Positions 1-10,713 of a stretch of 64,000 nt of DNA are shown here, in pieces. The stretch lies in assembly GCF_027667425.1 (NCBI RefSeq), contig NZ_JAQEGR010000013.1, forward strand, positions 1 through 64,000, given 5' to 3'. The position numbers and the translations under genes are program-made. The notes beneath the pieces were generated by a model, which saw only the letters and a program-made list of their open reading frames with translations, searched no databases and was not told the origin of the DNA. This DNA is from Fusicatenibacter saccharivorans (GTDB lineage: Bacteria > Bacillota > Clostridia > Lachnospirales > Lachnospiraceae). Positions within the stretch are counted from its first letter, which is position 1; the number at the start of each line of letters is the position of its first letter.

Positions 1-171
1 CGTAATTCATGAGTAATGTAGCAATATTTTGCGCTTACCATTAATCGCAAATGGAGCACTTTGAATAAAAAAACGTTAAAAATTTTTCATCCTTTGTGCA
101 TTATATTTTTAAGTTTAATAGCGTATAATATCACACTTGATGAGAAAGATTATCAGCGAAAAATATTGAAG

Positions 172-188
172 ATATCAAATTTTGATAT
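172..188. promoter_or_regulatory. Perfect 8-bp inverted repeat, possible operator
   Basis: Two 8-base arms, ATATCAAA and TTTGATAT, flank a single T, about 50 bases before the start codon of the Rrf2/HD-GYP gene. A further TTTGATAT-like half site follows at about 193-200. Rrf2 regulators often control their own promoter through AT-rich inverted repeats, so this is the natural candidate for autoregulation, but that is inference. Nothing else was recognised in positions 1-239. A TATAAT box lies at 124-129 without a convincing -35. Confidence 0.4.
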
Positions 189-239
189 TTTTTTTGATAT
201 AAACTAAGACCTCGCAGGGTTTAGATTAGAGGGATAACG

Positions 240-1694
240 ATGCAACTGAAAAATTCGACAGATTACGCAATTAGAATTGTATGTTACTTAGCGGCACAGG
301 AACGGATGGTATCTACATCAGAATTGTCACGGAAGCTAAATGTTTCTGCTAATTATGTTCCTAAAATAGCAAAAAAACTGAAAGATGCAAAAATAGTCAA
401 TGCCTGTGAAGGTATAAATGGTGGCTATATGCTGGCAAAACAACCGGAGAACATTTCTTTAATGGATATTATATCGTGTGTAGAGGAAACAATGGCAATT
501 AATCGTTGTTTGGAAGAAGATCGTTTTTGTCCCAGAAATTTAGAAGATACCTGCAAGATACATAAAATATTGTTGAGTTTGCAGAATACATACAATAATA
601 AATTAGAGAGCGTAAAGGTTTCAGACGTTATCCGTCCTGGAGAAGATGAATATTTTGGACGATTTTATGTTGTATTAAAACTGAACTTGAAAGAAAAAAG
701 CTACGAGTGTGTATATTCACATATCCGTGAAGTGTATGAGAAAGTAAGGAAAACAAAAAGTTATGAAGAGTTCATAAATCAATATATAGAAAGATATGTG
801 TATACTTCTGATAAAAAAATGGTTCATGACTTCTTATCAAGTGAAGGATTAGAAGAAAGACTAGTTGATGGATGTATGGAAAAAGATCTTCCGTATCGCA
901 GAATTACTGGAAAAGATAAGAATGCATATGTTTGGATGGAAGCAAAAAAATATATAGATGCAAATGAGAATACTGCAATTATTACCTTACATAATGAGAA
1001 GATTGTCCAGAACACAGTTATAAGGATGGAACAGGAACTCGTAAAGAAAGAACAGGATATGGCAAAGCAGTATTGGGATATGGTATCACTTTTAACTACT
1101 GTATTGAATCATAATCAGTTAGTTGAATCAGGGTATCAAGACGATATCAGCTTCTATACGAAACAGGTATATCTTCAATTGCAGAAGAATTATCCGGAAT
1201 ATGGAATTACGGATGAAGAAATTGCTTCAGTAGCCCATTTGGCACCGATTCATGATATTGGAAAGATAAAAGTACCAATTGAAATTTTGAATAAAAATGG
1301 AAAGTTGACAGATGAAGAAATGAATGTAGTAAAACAACATCCATTAGTAGGTGCAGCGATGACCCAGAGATTCCCAGAGGGGATAACAACGGAAAAGCTG
1401 AACAAATATAGCTATGAAATATGCAGACACCACCATGAAAGATATGATGGATCAGGATATCCAGACGGTTTAAAAGGGAATGCGATTCCGATGTGCGCAC
1501 AGGTCGTTGGGATTGTTGATGCTTACGATGCATTGATCAATGATCGTCCATACAAAAGAAAATATGAACCAGAAGAGGCGATACGGATGATTTCAAATGG
1601 TGAATGCGGAGCGTTTTCTAAAAAACTGATCCAGTGCTTGACGGCGGCAGCAAAGCAGCCAGAGTGGTTAAAAGTAACAAAAAGTCAAGCATGA
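240..1694 (+). CDS. Rrf2-type regulator fused to a PAS-like and an HD-GYP domain
   Basis: A 484-residue fusion protein. Residues 1-130 are an Rrf2 winged-helix DNA-binding domain with three cysteines (C90, C97, C105) placed like the Fe-S or redox ligands of IscR/NsrR-type regulators. Residues about 135-265 resemble the PAS-like sensor domain common in Lachnospiraceae signalling proteins. Residues about 290-480 are an HD-GYP domain with HD at 338-339, a downstream RHHHER segment and GYP at 406-408, which is the signature of cyclic-di-GMP phosphodiesterases. It has no membrane segment, so it should be cytosolic. The gene ends 21 bases before the giant adhesin gene and is probably the first gene of the pilus operon. 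The likely role is coupling a redox or Fe-S signal and c-di-GMP turnover to pilus expression. Domain assignments are firm. The ligand, the enzymatic activity and the target promoter are inferred. Confidence 0.85.
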   Translation: MQLKNSTDYAIRIVCYLAAQERMVSTSELSRKLNVSANYVPKIAKKLKDAKIVNACEGINGGYMLAKQPENISLMDIISCVEETMAINRCLEEDRFCPRNLEDTCKIHKILLSLQNTYNNKLESVKVSDVIRPGEDEYFGRFYVVLKLNLKEKSYECVYSHIREVYEKVRKTKSYEEFINQYIERYVYTSDKKMVHDFLSSEGLEERLVDGCMEKDLPYRRITGKDKNAYVWMEAKKYIDANENTAIITLHNEKIVQNTVIRMEQELVKKEQDMAKQYWDMVSLLTTVLNHNQLVESGYQDDISFYTKQVYLQLQKNYPEYGITDEEIASVAHLAPIHDIGKIKVPIEILNKNGKLTDEEMNVVKQHPLVGAAMTQRFPEGITTEKLNKYSYEICRHHHERYDGSGYPDGLKGNAIPMCAQVVGIVDAYDALINDRPYKRKYEPEEAIRMISNGECGAFSKKLIQCLTAAAKQPEWLKVTKSQA

Positions 1695-1715
1695 CAGAAG
1701 ATTTGAGGCGATTTT

Positions 1716-4700
1716 ATGAACAAGAAATTGAGTGTTTTAAGACGAATTACAGCAGTTGTTCTGTGTGTTACATTATTATCTTCGCAAGTCGTAGTTGCGA
1801 ATGCTGAAGATTCAGAAAGAATGAATGTGCAGACCAATAGTGAAATTACAGATATATCGGAACAGGATGGTTTCAGCAGTGATACATCTGAAATATCTGA
1901 TATCACGGAAAGTGATATTCCTGATTCTTTTGAAGGAGAATCAGAGCCAAATACAGATATTAGTTCTGAAGTAACAGAGGAATTTGGTAATTCTGAAGAT
2001 CAAGGATTTACAGATGGAGAAGAAACAATTATCGAGGATGAAAACACCTCAGATACTTTGGAAGAAGCAAATCCAGATTATGAAGATGGAAAAATATGTA
2101 TCTACAATTACCAGCAACTTCTGCAAATCGGTACAGGAACACAGATGTTTTCCGGAGACAAAGATGGAAATGTTGGTGAAGGGGATAAGGTTCTTGCAGA
2201 TGGTGCAGAACTTACCTATGCATCAGACGCTTCCTATTGTTTGATGAATGATATTCCAATAGATAATGAAAATGTCTGGAACTTCCCATCAGATTTTACA
2301 GGTAGCATCACTTCATCATCAGAGCGCACGGGCAACACAGTATATGATTCAGTGACTGATACGATTTATGTGTATAACCGATACCAGCTTGAATTGATGA
2401 AAGGGGAATCTTCAGACAGCGAACCTGTAATGAGCGAGGATTATATTGCTGAAAAAGTTGGAATGGGACAGGTTTTTACACTGGAAGATGGTTCCTATCT
2501 TACTTACAGCAAAACACATAATTATGTGCTTGCTTCTTCATTTACAACAGAAACACCGGAGCTTCTTGCAAATAAGGCTGGGACAGAGGAGACAACTAAG
2601 GATATTACTAGCGCTTATCCATCTGATTATGAAGGAAGAAATTATTTCGGTCAGGTGGTAAAAAAGATCGGTGATAAAAATTATATTCTGATTGGAAATG
2701 AAACACAGCTCCGGGCAATCGGAACAGATGCGGATGTGACAGAACCAATCTGGCGAGTATATGAAACAAGAGAGAAAAATGAGGGAATACTGGGGGGATA
2801 TACAGACTGGAAACCGGCAGCGGATACATCAGAATACAAAACGGAACTGTATTATCCGGGTGATGCGGATATTGTAAAGTTTAATGATACATATAATTGG
2901 TCCGGAAAGGAATTGTATGCTAATAAAAACGGTGCTCATAAGCTGAACGATACAGAATATTTGGATAATCAATCTTGGGATATAGCTGGTACAAAAGCTA
3001 CACAGTGTTATGTGTATGTAAGTAGTACGATTCAGGAGTCAGCCGATATGACAGTAACTGCAACAGAAAGTACTGCCAGTGATTCCGAAGCGGCATCCGT
3101 TGAAGCAGATGAAACTGTAAATGACAGTGATTTGATTGATATGATTCCGTCAGATAGCGAGGAAGCAGCTGAGACAGGAAGTGATGATGCAGAAGCTTTT
3201 ACAAGCAGTGGGGATGAAAGTGGTTTTACTGATGATATAGATTCGGAAAGTATAACAGTTGATGAGAATAAAACTTATGTACTTACTTATGATACGTCAA
3301 AACATAGCAATACCAATATTGCAGGATCTGGATATAAATACAGTAAGGATGCGAATTATATTATCTTTCGTGATATTGATCTTTCCAAAGAAGGGACTAA
3401 TTCTAATGGGAAAGATGATAACTGGACTCCTATAAAGAACTTCCAGGGAAATATGGAAGGCCGCAAGGGAATGACAGAAGGTGCTAATGTCAAAATCAGT
3501 AATGTAAAGATGGTACAGGACACAGCAATTAATCAGAGTGCTTATTCAAATGGAAGTAGCTCGGACACGGAATATGGTGTTGGATTTTTCAGAAGTTTAT
3601 CGACCCCATATGACAGTTCATTACAGATTTCATCAAAACAGGTTGTCGTAAAAAATCTTACCTTATCAGGAGTTTCTGTATCAACGACAACGAATTCTAT
3701 TAAAAAAGATTTTAGTTTGCTTGGTGTAGTGTTGACCAGAGTTTTAAAAATCCTGGGATTATCAAGTGGGTTGGAAAAGGATCCAAAATCTTTTTCAACA
3801 GGAGCTTTTGCCGGTGTTGTAAAAGGAAACGTACAAATATCAGACTGTCATGTAGAAGGATTATCAGGAGTGTCTAATGCAAACAGCTGGACAGGTGGTT
3901 TTGTCGGGTACATTTCAGGTATTACAAAATATGAAGCCCTTTCAGGAGTGCTTAAAGGAGTAACGGACGCACTTAGTACTTTATTAAACTTGATTCCAGT
4001 ATTAGGTCTTGGGGATCTGATTACAACGCTTTTGAATGGAGGCGTTCTAAGTGTTGGAAACCTGATTCCAATTGGCTATGTGAATCCGGTGTTCAGCAAT
4101 TGTTCAGTATCTGGCAATGATACGATATCTGGGCAGAATTATACAGGTGGATTTGCTGGTGAAACAATAGGTGCTGTAATGACTGGATGTTCAGTTAATG
4201 GTACTGAGAGTGTTAATGGTACAGATTACTCAGGAGGATTTATTGGTCGTGCTTCCAATGCAGTTGTTGCAGGTGCACTGGATCATCTGGGAATCCAAAT
4301 AGCTGATTTCCCGGTCAATACAGTAATGCTTGGATGTAGCATTAATGGCAGTGCAAATGTATCTGCGACAGGAAGCTCTGGTAAGGAAAGTGGTTATGCA
4401 GGTGGATTTATAGGAGAAATGCGTAACAGTTATGCCGTGAACTGCAGTATTTCTTCTCTTGGTACAGTGTCCGGAAAAGATTATACCGGAGGATTTGCCG
4501 GCTTAGCAACCCTTGGTGCTGTTACATCTATTGATGAAAATAAAGGTCTTCTTGATCTTGTGAAAAAACTTCTTACAGGTTTGTTGAACGGTAATATTAC
4601 GGATATGGATATTTTGAACCTGGTGGGACTTCGCCCTTCTGTTATAAGCGGATGTACCATTGACGGAAGTACGATATCCTTAGATGCCAGTGGCAAATAT

Positions 4701-7700
4701 GCCGGCGGACTTGTAGGATATGCCGGAGCTGTTCAGGTTTCTAATACTTCAGAACTTGCAGATGGTTCAAAATCAACTACAAAAGCTTTGAATCGTATGC
4801 TTGCAAAAAACAGTATTTCTTACAGTTTTAATGAGCATTCTAATAGTATTACTGCATCAGAAAGCATGTCTGTTTCAGCAACAGAGAATGCTGGAGGAAT
4901 CTTAGGTTACGCTAAAATGACCAGTGTCAGTGATGTCCTTGGCGGAACAGTTACAGCAGCAGACTACATGCGTTTTGAATGTAAAGATTGTTCCGTAAAC
5001 GGAGGCTCTTTGGGACTTACAGTTACTGCGTCAAATCAGGAGAATGGTCGTGCCGGAGGTGCTATCGGTTATGGAACAGGTGGAGAAGTAAGGAAAACAT
5101 CCGTCACAAATCTGAATTCTGTAACGGCTGGAAAGTGTGCAGGAGGATTTGCCGGATATTTCGGAAGTGGTACTCTTGCTAATGTTGGTGGTATTAAACT
5201 TCTTGGATTACCGCTTTTGAAAATTGACAGCCTTCTTTCTGTAGGGCAGATGATTGAGACGTTTACAGTTGACAGCACTGTTTCAGGTGTTTCGTCAGGA
5301 TATAGTGTGTCTACTGGCAATGAGAAAGGTTATAGTGGTGGCTTTATTGGAGAATGCATTAGTGGACGAGCAAGGGACACTAAGATCAGCAACCTGAAAA
5401 CTGTTACTGCATCTGCAACATCAGGAAAAGCCGGAGGCTTTGCAGGTTTTGCTAAAGCCGGAGATGCATTAAGTGCTGGAGATTCCACTACATCAAAACT
5501 GACAGGAATTGAATTAGAGAATCTGCTTGGAGTTGTCAGTGCCCTGAGACCGGAGTTCAATAATACTTCTATTGCCTATGTTTCGAATGGTTCTGACCCT
5601 CAGGTATCCGCTGATATGGCGGGCGGCTTTGTGGGAGACGGACAGGCAGTAGATATCAACTATGGAAACAACAATTCCGGATTCAAAGCAGACACGAATA
5701 GTGAGGATGGAACAACCGAAGGTGAGGCTGGTGCGATTGCAACAACAAATATTACCGGACTCTCTTATATAAAGGGAACCAGCTATGCCGGTGGTTTTGC
5801 AGGAAGGCTGATGCCTGGTGATGTGGCACAGACAGGTTCTATTAAGTTACTGGGCCTCTTAAATGTAAATCAGCTTCTCAGTGTTATGGATGTGGCTTAT
5901 CCGAGAATTTCCGACTCTTCTATTGAGGGAGACAGCTTAGTTGTAACAGCATCCGGAAAAAATGATGATGTGGCTCTTGGAGATGCCGGGGGTTATATCG
6001 GTAATGGAAAAGCAGTCATGGTTAAGAATTCTGATGTGACCAATGTAAAAGAAGTCACAGCACCATATCATGCCGGTGGCTATATCGGAATTATGCGCTC
6101 CGGAAGTGCAGCGGAGGCAGGAGATGCCACAGGAGATTTTTTGAATAGTGTCCTTGGTAAGATCCTGAGTCTGAAAGAGCTGGCAAGTGTCCTTCAGGCG
6201 GCATCCAGCAAAATTACGAATTGCAAAGTTGCTGGTACCGCAGATGGTTTGACAGTTACGGCTGACAGCGGATTTGAAAACGCAGAAGGCTATGCAGGTG
6301 GCTTCGTTGGAGAGATGCAGAGCGGTCATGTAGATAATTCAGCAAATGCTGTTGATTCCGGAAAAGGAACGGCAGTAGAAAATCTTCTGAAAGTAGAAGG
6401 CCTTCGTTATGCCGGAGGGTTCGGAGGTCTTGTAAAAGCTGGAGCAGTTGCAGAGATTGGAGCTAAATCATCAATTCTTACAAAACTGGTTGATCTGACA
6501 GGATTACTATCCCTGGTCAATGCTTTTGTTCCGGTGATCAGTAATGCCAGTGTTAATTCTGTAGAAAAAGGGTTTACTGTTACCGTTACAGGTACTCTTG
6601 AAAAAGACAGCACCAACGATGCGGATGCCGGAAGTGCCGGAGGCTTTATCGGATGCGGAACTGGTGTACAGATCAGCAATTCCGATGTAAATAAATTGCA
6701 GCATACAGGTGTCAGTGAGCCAAAGAATCTGCAGCAGGAAGATGGTAGCAGTTATTACGGAAGCGACAGTGCATATGCGGTAAATGGTTATCGTTATGCC
6801 GGCGGCTATATTGGGAAAGCTGCTATGGGAAGTACGGCGGCTATCGGAGGTGCAAGCGTTCTGGATAAGGTACTTTCTGCCTCAAATCTGTTATCAGCGT
6901 TGACCGTAGTTGCATCTATCATAGACAGCTCAGATGTTTACGGAGCAACAGGCGGATTTAATGTTCTTGCAACAGATGGAGATGGTGATACCGGAAAAGC
7001 CGGTGGATATGCAGGAGAACTTCTTGGAGTTCAGATTCAGAATAGTAATTCTTATAATTTTGCACATATCATAGGGCGTGAAAGTGCCGGTGGATATGTT
7101 GGAACCATGGAGCCGGGGAGTGCGGCAGATGTGGTAGATGGATTAAGTGCTCTTGGAGGACTGATCAAGGCAGATAATCTTTTTGGCGTTTTACAGGCAT
7201 TTGTTCCTGTGATCAAAAACAGTGAAACAACCTGTGTACCTTGTGGAGGTGCTGTGAGGGCTCAGGCTGAAAGTGATGACAGCATTTACCGTGGACTTGC
7301 AGGAGGATATGCAGGTTACAACTATGGCGGTCAGATCTGGGGAAACAATACGGATAACTGGAAAGGCTCTACATATGCAGGAACCGTAAGAGAATGTGCG
7401 GCCTATCGTATCCGTTCCGTATATGGAACGGAATATGCCGGAGGTTATACAGGACTGATGCGGTGTGCGAATGTTGCAGATACAGGAAGTCTGAAGGTTT
7501 TATTTGGTCTTATCAAACTAGATAATCCGCTGACGCTTCTTCAGGCGGTGTATCCGACAGAAAAGAATACAGCTGTTTATGGACCGCTTCGTGGACTGGA
7601 TACGGATACCTGGAACAAATGGGTTGGTGCTGTCGGTTCTTATGGAAGTTACGGTAATAAATTACAGGCACTTGGTGAAGTCAATGATCAAGAACAGTTA

Positions 7701-10598
7701 AATGAGATCATTTCTCAGTATGCATATGGATACGCAGTCACAGCAGGAAGGAGCATTCTGGCAAGTAAAGCAACACAGGGCGGTTCTGCCGGAGGCTATG
7801 TAGGCCGTATGGAAGGCGGTACCGTGACAAATGGAACTGCAACAGATCTTCAGTCAGTGGAAGCCTTCAGAAGCAGCGGTGGATTTGCGGGTGAGATGCT
7901 TACCGGTTCTGTGGCAAACACAGGTGACGTTTCACTGGCAGGTCTTAAGATTATCGGTGCAGACGGTCTGGCGGCATTAAAAACCTTTGTGCCGGTTGTA
8001 AAACAGTCCCATGTGGACGGATATCGTTCCGGAGCAAGGATCAAAGCAACCGGTATTGCAGACAAAGACCTGGCAGGATTTGCCGGAGGCTATGTGGGAA
8101 GAATGATCGGCGGTCAGATCTGGGGAGATGAAAATACCTCTTGCAGTATCACAAATTTAAGGCGTGTAGATGGAACTTCCTATGTAGGCGGTTTTGCTGG
8201 AAAAGTAGATCCAGGTAGTGTGGCAGCTATTGATACAGCTACAAAGCAGGGACTTTTGAATAAGCTTCTGGATGTTCTTATGGTAAATGCTCCGGCAGAA
8301 CTGATTAAGGTTCTGAATGCTACTGTTTCTACCATCCGCTGTGCATCTGTGTCAGCCTGGGATGACTGGGGCGTGATCGTAAACGGAACCTATCAAAATG
8401 GAAGCAATACCGGGTACGCAAAAGCAGCAGGAGGATTTGCAGGAAGTCTCTGCGGAGCGGTCCTCGGCGAGAAGGATACGCCGGGAAGCGGAATCCGTGC
8501 AGACAAGATTCGTTCCGTAGTAGCCGGTGAATATGCCGGTGGATGCTTCGGTATTGCGGATGTTTCCGGTGCCGCAAACATTAGTGCAGGTAATGAGACC
8601 TCGGTATTACAGTATCTTTTAAAACTTGGAAAAACCGATGTGTTGGATGCGTTCCGAAGTTATGTATATTACGGAAATGTCACAGGAAGTCCAGATGCAG
8701 GGCTTGGCGTCAGTGCTAACACAGCGACAAAATCAGGCCAGAATAATGAAGTAACATATAGCGGAACGGCTGGAGGATTTGGCGGTTCCCTGTTAAATGG
8801 CTCTGTCAAAAACAGCAGCGTAATGGGATTAAATTATGTAACTGGACTAAACAGCGTCGGCGGTTTTGTAGGATACTCCGGAAAAAGCGGAGTTGTAAAA
8901 ATGGAGAAGCTGGATGTGCTGGGAGATAATGCAGGACAGCTCCTGGGCGGTGCCCTCGGCGTTCTGGATATTTTCGGTTCCCACATTGATGACAGCAGTG
9001 TGACAGGCATACCTGGAGGTTATACTGTTCAGAGTAAAGGCGGAGATGAGCAGATTGCGGGAGGATTTATCGGCTACGCAAATCTTGCCAGAATGTCAGG
9101 CTGTAATGCAGGAGATGCTCAAAATCAGGAAAACAGCCTGAAACTGGTAGAATCCGGTGGAACAGCTGGTGGCTTCGCAGGAAGAACAAGCTTTGCCTAT
9201 CTAGCGGATGTAAAACTGGATTCCACAGTGGTGGATGCGTTGCTCGTAGTTCTGAATCAGCTTGTACAGGCGTTATATCTGGATAAGATCCAGGATTCCA
9301 ACCTTTTGCATATCAATCTTGGAATTGTGAAGGTTGATGCACTGTATGAGGGAAATCTTCTCCATGTGAATCTGCTGGGACTGGATATTTCTGTCGGGCT
9401 GTCTAAAAAGTCGACAGAAAATAATCAACAGACAGATCTTGCAATCATCAAGATCGGAGATTCATCCATCAAGCTTCCTTGTGATAAAGATGGAATCATA
9501 ACAAAAGATAATGATGTAAAGTCTAATATCAGTATCAATCTGATCAAGGCAAACAGGACAAAGATCACGGACAGCAGTGTGTATGGAATTAGTACAGGAT
9601 ATGATGTCTATGCAGGCGGAGCAGGAAATGATGCGGATGGTTCTGCAAATGATGGACGAAGCGGAGGTTTTGTTGGATACAACGATGAAGGACTGCTGAA
9701 GAATAACAATATGTATTACTGCGATGTGGTCCGTGGAACATCTAAGCTGGTGGGACCATTCAGCGGAAAAAGTGATCTGGACTCTGCATATGACTTTAAT
9801 ACAAAAGCAGGTGTAGAAGGCGAGAATAACAATTATCGTATCTACCGAAAACCGGCGATTAGTTTTGATGAGATCAAAAAGAATTCTAAACTTCTGACAG
9901 ATACGTTCAGTCAGGAAAATGGATGGAGTATCTTCTCGATAAAACATGTCGTGCAGGTAGATGAGTATAACACCTTGCAGAATGCAGTTATGGCAACAAA
10001 AGATTCTTCTGAAACAGCAGATCTGAATGCATATATATCAGATGCAAAAGCTGTTCTGATGTCAGATGCCAAAACGACAGTCAATACAGGTGACAGCACA
10101 TCACCGGAACCGTCTGATACGCAGGATCCATGTGATGAGAATGTAAACCTGACGATAAACAAAGTCTGGAAAGATTTCCGAAATATGGACAATCTCAGAC
10201 CAGACTCTATTACGGTCACAATTTCCAGAAGCTGGACGGATGCGGAAGGAACAAAACAAACAGAAGTTGTGCCGGGATATGAAAACTATGAAATAAAAGG
10301 TGATATTTCAAAATCTACATGGCAGAAAGTGATTGAAACTCTTCCAGCCTACATAAAAGATGATGCTGACAAAACGCATTATTATGAATATTCTGTTACG
10401 GAAACGGAAATAAACGGATATACAACTACAATAAAAAGCTCTGATGATGGATTTACCTTCACGATTATCAACCGACATTTTGCACTTCTTCCGGACACTG
10501 GCGGAAAAGGCATCATGATGTTCATCGTAGCAGGTGGTTTGTTGTTAGCGTTCCTGCTTTATACCGGACGCAGAAGGAAACGGAAACAGACGATGTAG
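1716..10598 (+). CDS. Giant LPXTG-anchored repeat adhesin, probable pilus tip subunit
   Basis: A 2,960-residue secreted surface protein. A signal peptide (residues 1-30, ending near VVVANA) is followed by an acidic Ser/Glu/Asp-rich linker to about residue 120. Next come several YxYNxxQL-type modules, also seen in GLUG-motif adhesins. A long array from about residue 690 to 2,650 repeats AGGFAG/GGYIG-type motifs with segments such as KLLGLLNVNQLLS. The units are roughly 130-150 residues and were probably amplified by duplication. A Cna_B-like domain (about 2,800-2,920) comes before LPDTG at 2,925-2,929, a hydrophobic stretch and a basic tail, which is a classic sortase sorting signal. The array probably folds as an extended beta-solenoid stalk. 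Its position in front of a pilin and a class C sortase suggests a tip adhesin of a heteropolymeric pilus. The ligand cannot be deduced. The gene is AT-rich compared with the right half of the window. Confidence 0.9.
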   Translation: MNKKLSVLRRITAVVLCVTLLSSQVVVANAEDSERMNVQTNSEITDISEQDGFSSDTSEISDITESDIPDSFEGESEPNTDISSEVTEEFGNSEDQGFTDGEETIIEDENTSDTLEEANPDYEDGKICIYNYQQLLQIGTGTQMFSGDKDGNVGEGDKVLADGAELTYASDASYCLMNDIPIDNENVWNFPSDFTGSITSSSERTGNTVYDSVTDTIYVYNRYQLELMKGESSDSEPVMSEDYIAEKVGMGQVFTLEDGSYLTYSKTHNYVLASSFTTETPELLANKAGTEETTKDITSAYPSDYEGRNYFGQVVKKIGDKNYILIGNETQLRAIGTDADVTEPIWRVYETREKNEGILGGYTDWKPAADTSEYKTELYYPGDADIVKFNDTYNWSGKELYANKNGAHKLNDTEYLDNQSWDIAGTKATQCYVYVSSTIQESADMTVTATESTASDSEAASVEADETVNDSDLIDMIPSDSEEAAETGSDDAEAFTSSGDESGFTDDIDSESITVDENKTYVLTYDTSKHSNTNIAGSGYKYSKDANYIIFRDIDLSKEGTNSNGKDDNWTPIKNFQGNMEGRKGMTEGANVKISNVKMVQDTAINQSAYSNGSSSDTEYGVGFFRSLSTPYDSSLQISSKQVVVKNLTLSGVSVSTTTNSIKKDFSLLGVVLTRVLKILGLSSGLEKDPKSFSTGAFAGVVKGNVQISDCHVEGLSGVSNANSWTGGFVGYISGITKYEALSGVLKGVTDALSTLLNLIPVLGLGDLITTLLNGGVLSVGNLIPIGYVNPVFSNCSVSGNDTISGQNYTGGFAGETIGAVMTGCSVNGTESVNGTDYSGGFIGRASNAVVAGALDHLGIQIADFPVNTVMLGCSINGSANVSATGSSGKESGYAGGFIGEMRNSYAVNCSISSLGTVSGKDYTGGFAGLATLGAVTSIDENKGLLDLVKKLLTGLLNGNITDMDILNLVGLRPSVISGCTIDGSTISLDASGKYAGGLVGYAGAVQVSNTSELADGSKSTTKALNRMLAKNSISYSFNEHSNSITASESMSVSATENAGGILGYAKMTSVSDVLGGTVTAADYMRFECKDCSVNGGSLGLTVTASNQENGRAGGAIGYGTGGEVRKTSVTNLNSVTAGKCAGGFAGYFGSGTLANVGGIKLLGLPLLKIDSLLSVGQMIETFTVDSTVSGVSSGYSVSTGNEKGYSGGFIGECISGRARDTKISNLKTVTASATSGKAGGFAGFAKAGDALSAGDSTTSKLTGIELENLLGVVSALRPEFNNTSIAYVSNGSDPQVSADMAGGFVGDGQAVDINYGNNNSGFKADTNSEDGTTEGEAGAIATTNITGLSYIKGTSYAGGFAGRLMPGDVAQTGSIKLLGLLNVNQLLSVMDVAYPRISDSSIEGDSLVVTASGKNDDVALGDAGGYIGNGKAVMVKNSDVTNVKEVTAPYHAGGYIGIMRSGSAAEAGDATGDFLNSVLGKILSLKELASVLQAASSKITNCKVAGTADGLTVTADSGFENAEGYAGGFVGEMQSGHVDNSANAVDSGKGTAVENLLKVEGLRYAGGFGGLVKAGAVAEIGAKSSILTKLVDLTGLLSLVNAFVPVISNASVNSVEKGFTVTVTGTLEKDSTNDADAGSAGGFIGCGTGVQISNSDVNKLQHTGVSEPKNLQQEDGSSYYGSDSAYAVNGYRYAGGYIGKAAMGSTAAIGGASVLDKVLSASNLLSALTVVASIIDSSDVYGATGGFNVLATDGDGDTGKAGGYAGELLGVQIQNSNSYNFAHIIGRESAGGYVGTMEPGSAADVVDGLSALGGLIKADNLFGVLQAFVPVIKNSETTCVPCGGAVRAQAESDDSIYRGLAGGYAGYNYGGQIWGNNTDNWKGSTYAGTVRECAAYRIRSVYGTEYAGGYTGLMRCANVADTGSLKVLFGLIKLDNPLTLLQAVYPTEKNTAVYGPLRGLDTDTWNKWVGAVGSYGSYGNKLQALGEVNDQEQLNEIISQYAYGYAVTAGRSILASKATQGGSAGGYVGRMEGGTVTNGTATDLQSVEAFRSSGGFAGEMLTGSVANTGDVSLAGLKIIGADGLAALKTFVPVVKQSHVDGYRSGARIKATGIADKDLAGFAGGYVGRMIGGQIWGDENTSCSITNLRRVDGTSYVGGFAGKVDPGSVAAIDTATKQGLLNKLLDVLMVNAPAELIKVLNATVSTIRCASVSAWDDWGVIVNGTYQNGSNTGYAKAAGGFAGSLCGAVLGEKDTPGSGIRADKIRSVVAGEYAGGCFGIADVSGAANISAGNETSVLQYLLKLGKTDVLDAFRSYVYYGNVTGSPDAGLGVSANTATKSGQNNEVTYSGTAGGFGGSLLNGSVKNSSVMGLNYVTGLNSVGGFVGYSGKSGVVKMEKLDVLGDNAGQLLGGALGVLDIFGSHIDDSSVTGIPGGYTVQSKGGDEQIAGGFIGYANLARMSGCNAGDAQNQENSLKLVESGGTAGGFAGRTSFAYLADVKLDSTVVDALLVVLNQLVQALYLDKIQDSNLLHINLGIVKVDALYEGNLLHVNLLGLDISVGLSKKSTENNQQTDLAIIKIGDSSIKLPCDKDGIITKDNDVKSNISINLIKANRTKITDSSVYGISTGYDVYAGGAGNDADGSANDGRSGGFVGYNDEGLLKNNNMYYCDVVRGTSKLVGPFSGKSDLDSAYDFNTKAGVEGENNNYRIYRKPAISFDEIKKNSKLLTDTFSQENGWSIFSIKHVVQVDEYNTLQNAVMATKDSSETADLNAYISDAKAVLMSDAKTTVNTGDSTSPEPSDTQDPCDENVNLTINKVWKDFRNMDNLRPDSITVTISRSWTDAEGTKQTEVVPGYENYEIKGDISKSTWQKVIETLPAYIKDDADKTHYYEYSVTETEINGYTTTIKSSDDGFTFTIINRHFALLPDTGGKGIMMFIVAGGLLLAFLLYTGRRRKRKQTM

Positions 10599-10713
10599 GA
10601 AAGGGGGAGTAGAGTCATGAGAGAGATATGGCTGCGTGGGGAACTTCCACCGTAAAAGCTGAAGGAATCCCAAGCGAACCAATAAAAAATCAAAAGAAAG
10701 TGAGAAGAGGAAC

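Noticed and set aside
1..239. c-di-GMP riboswitch in front of the HD-GYP/pilus operon
   Set aside because: It would fit the biology, but none of the conserved GEMM tetraloop and receptor sequence could be found.
3800..9700. Repeated DNA in the adhesin gene as a possible CRISPR-like array
   Set aside because: The repeats are in-frame coding repeats of about 400 bases with diverged sequence, not short identical repeats with unique spacers. No cas genes are present.
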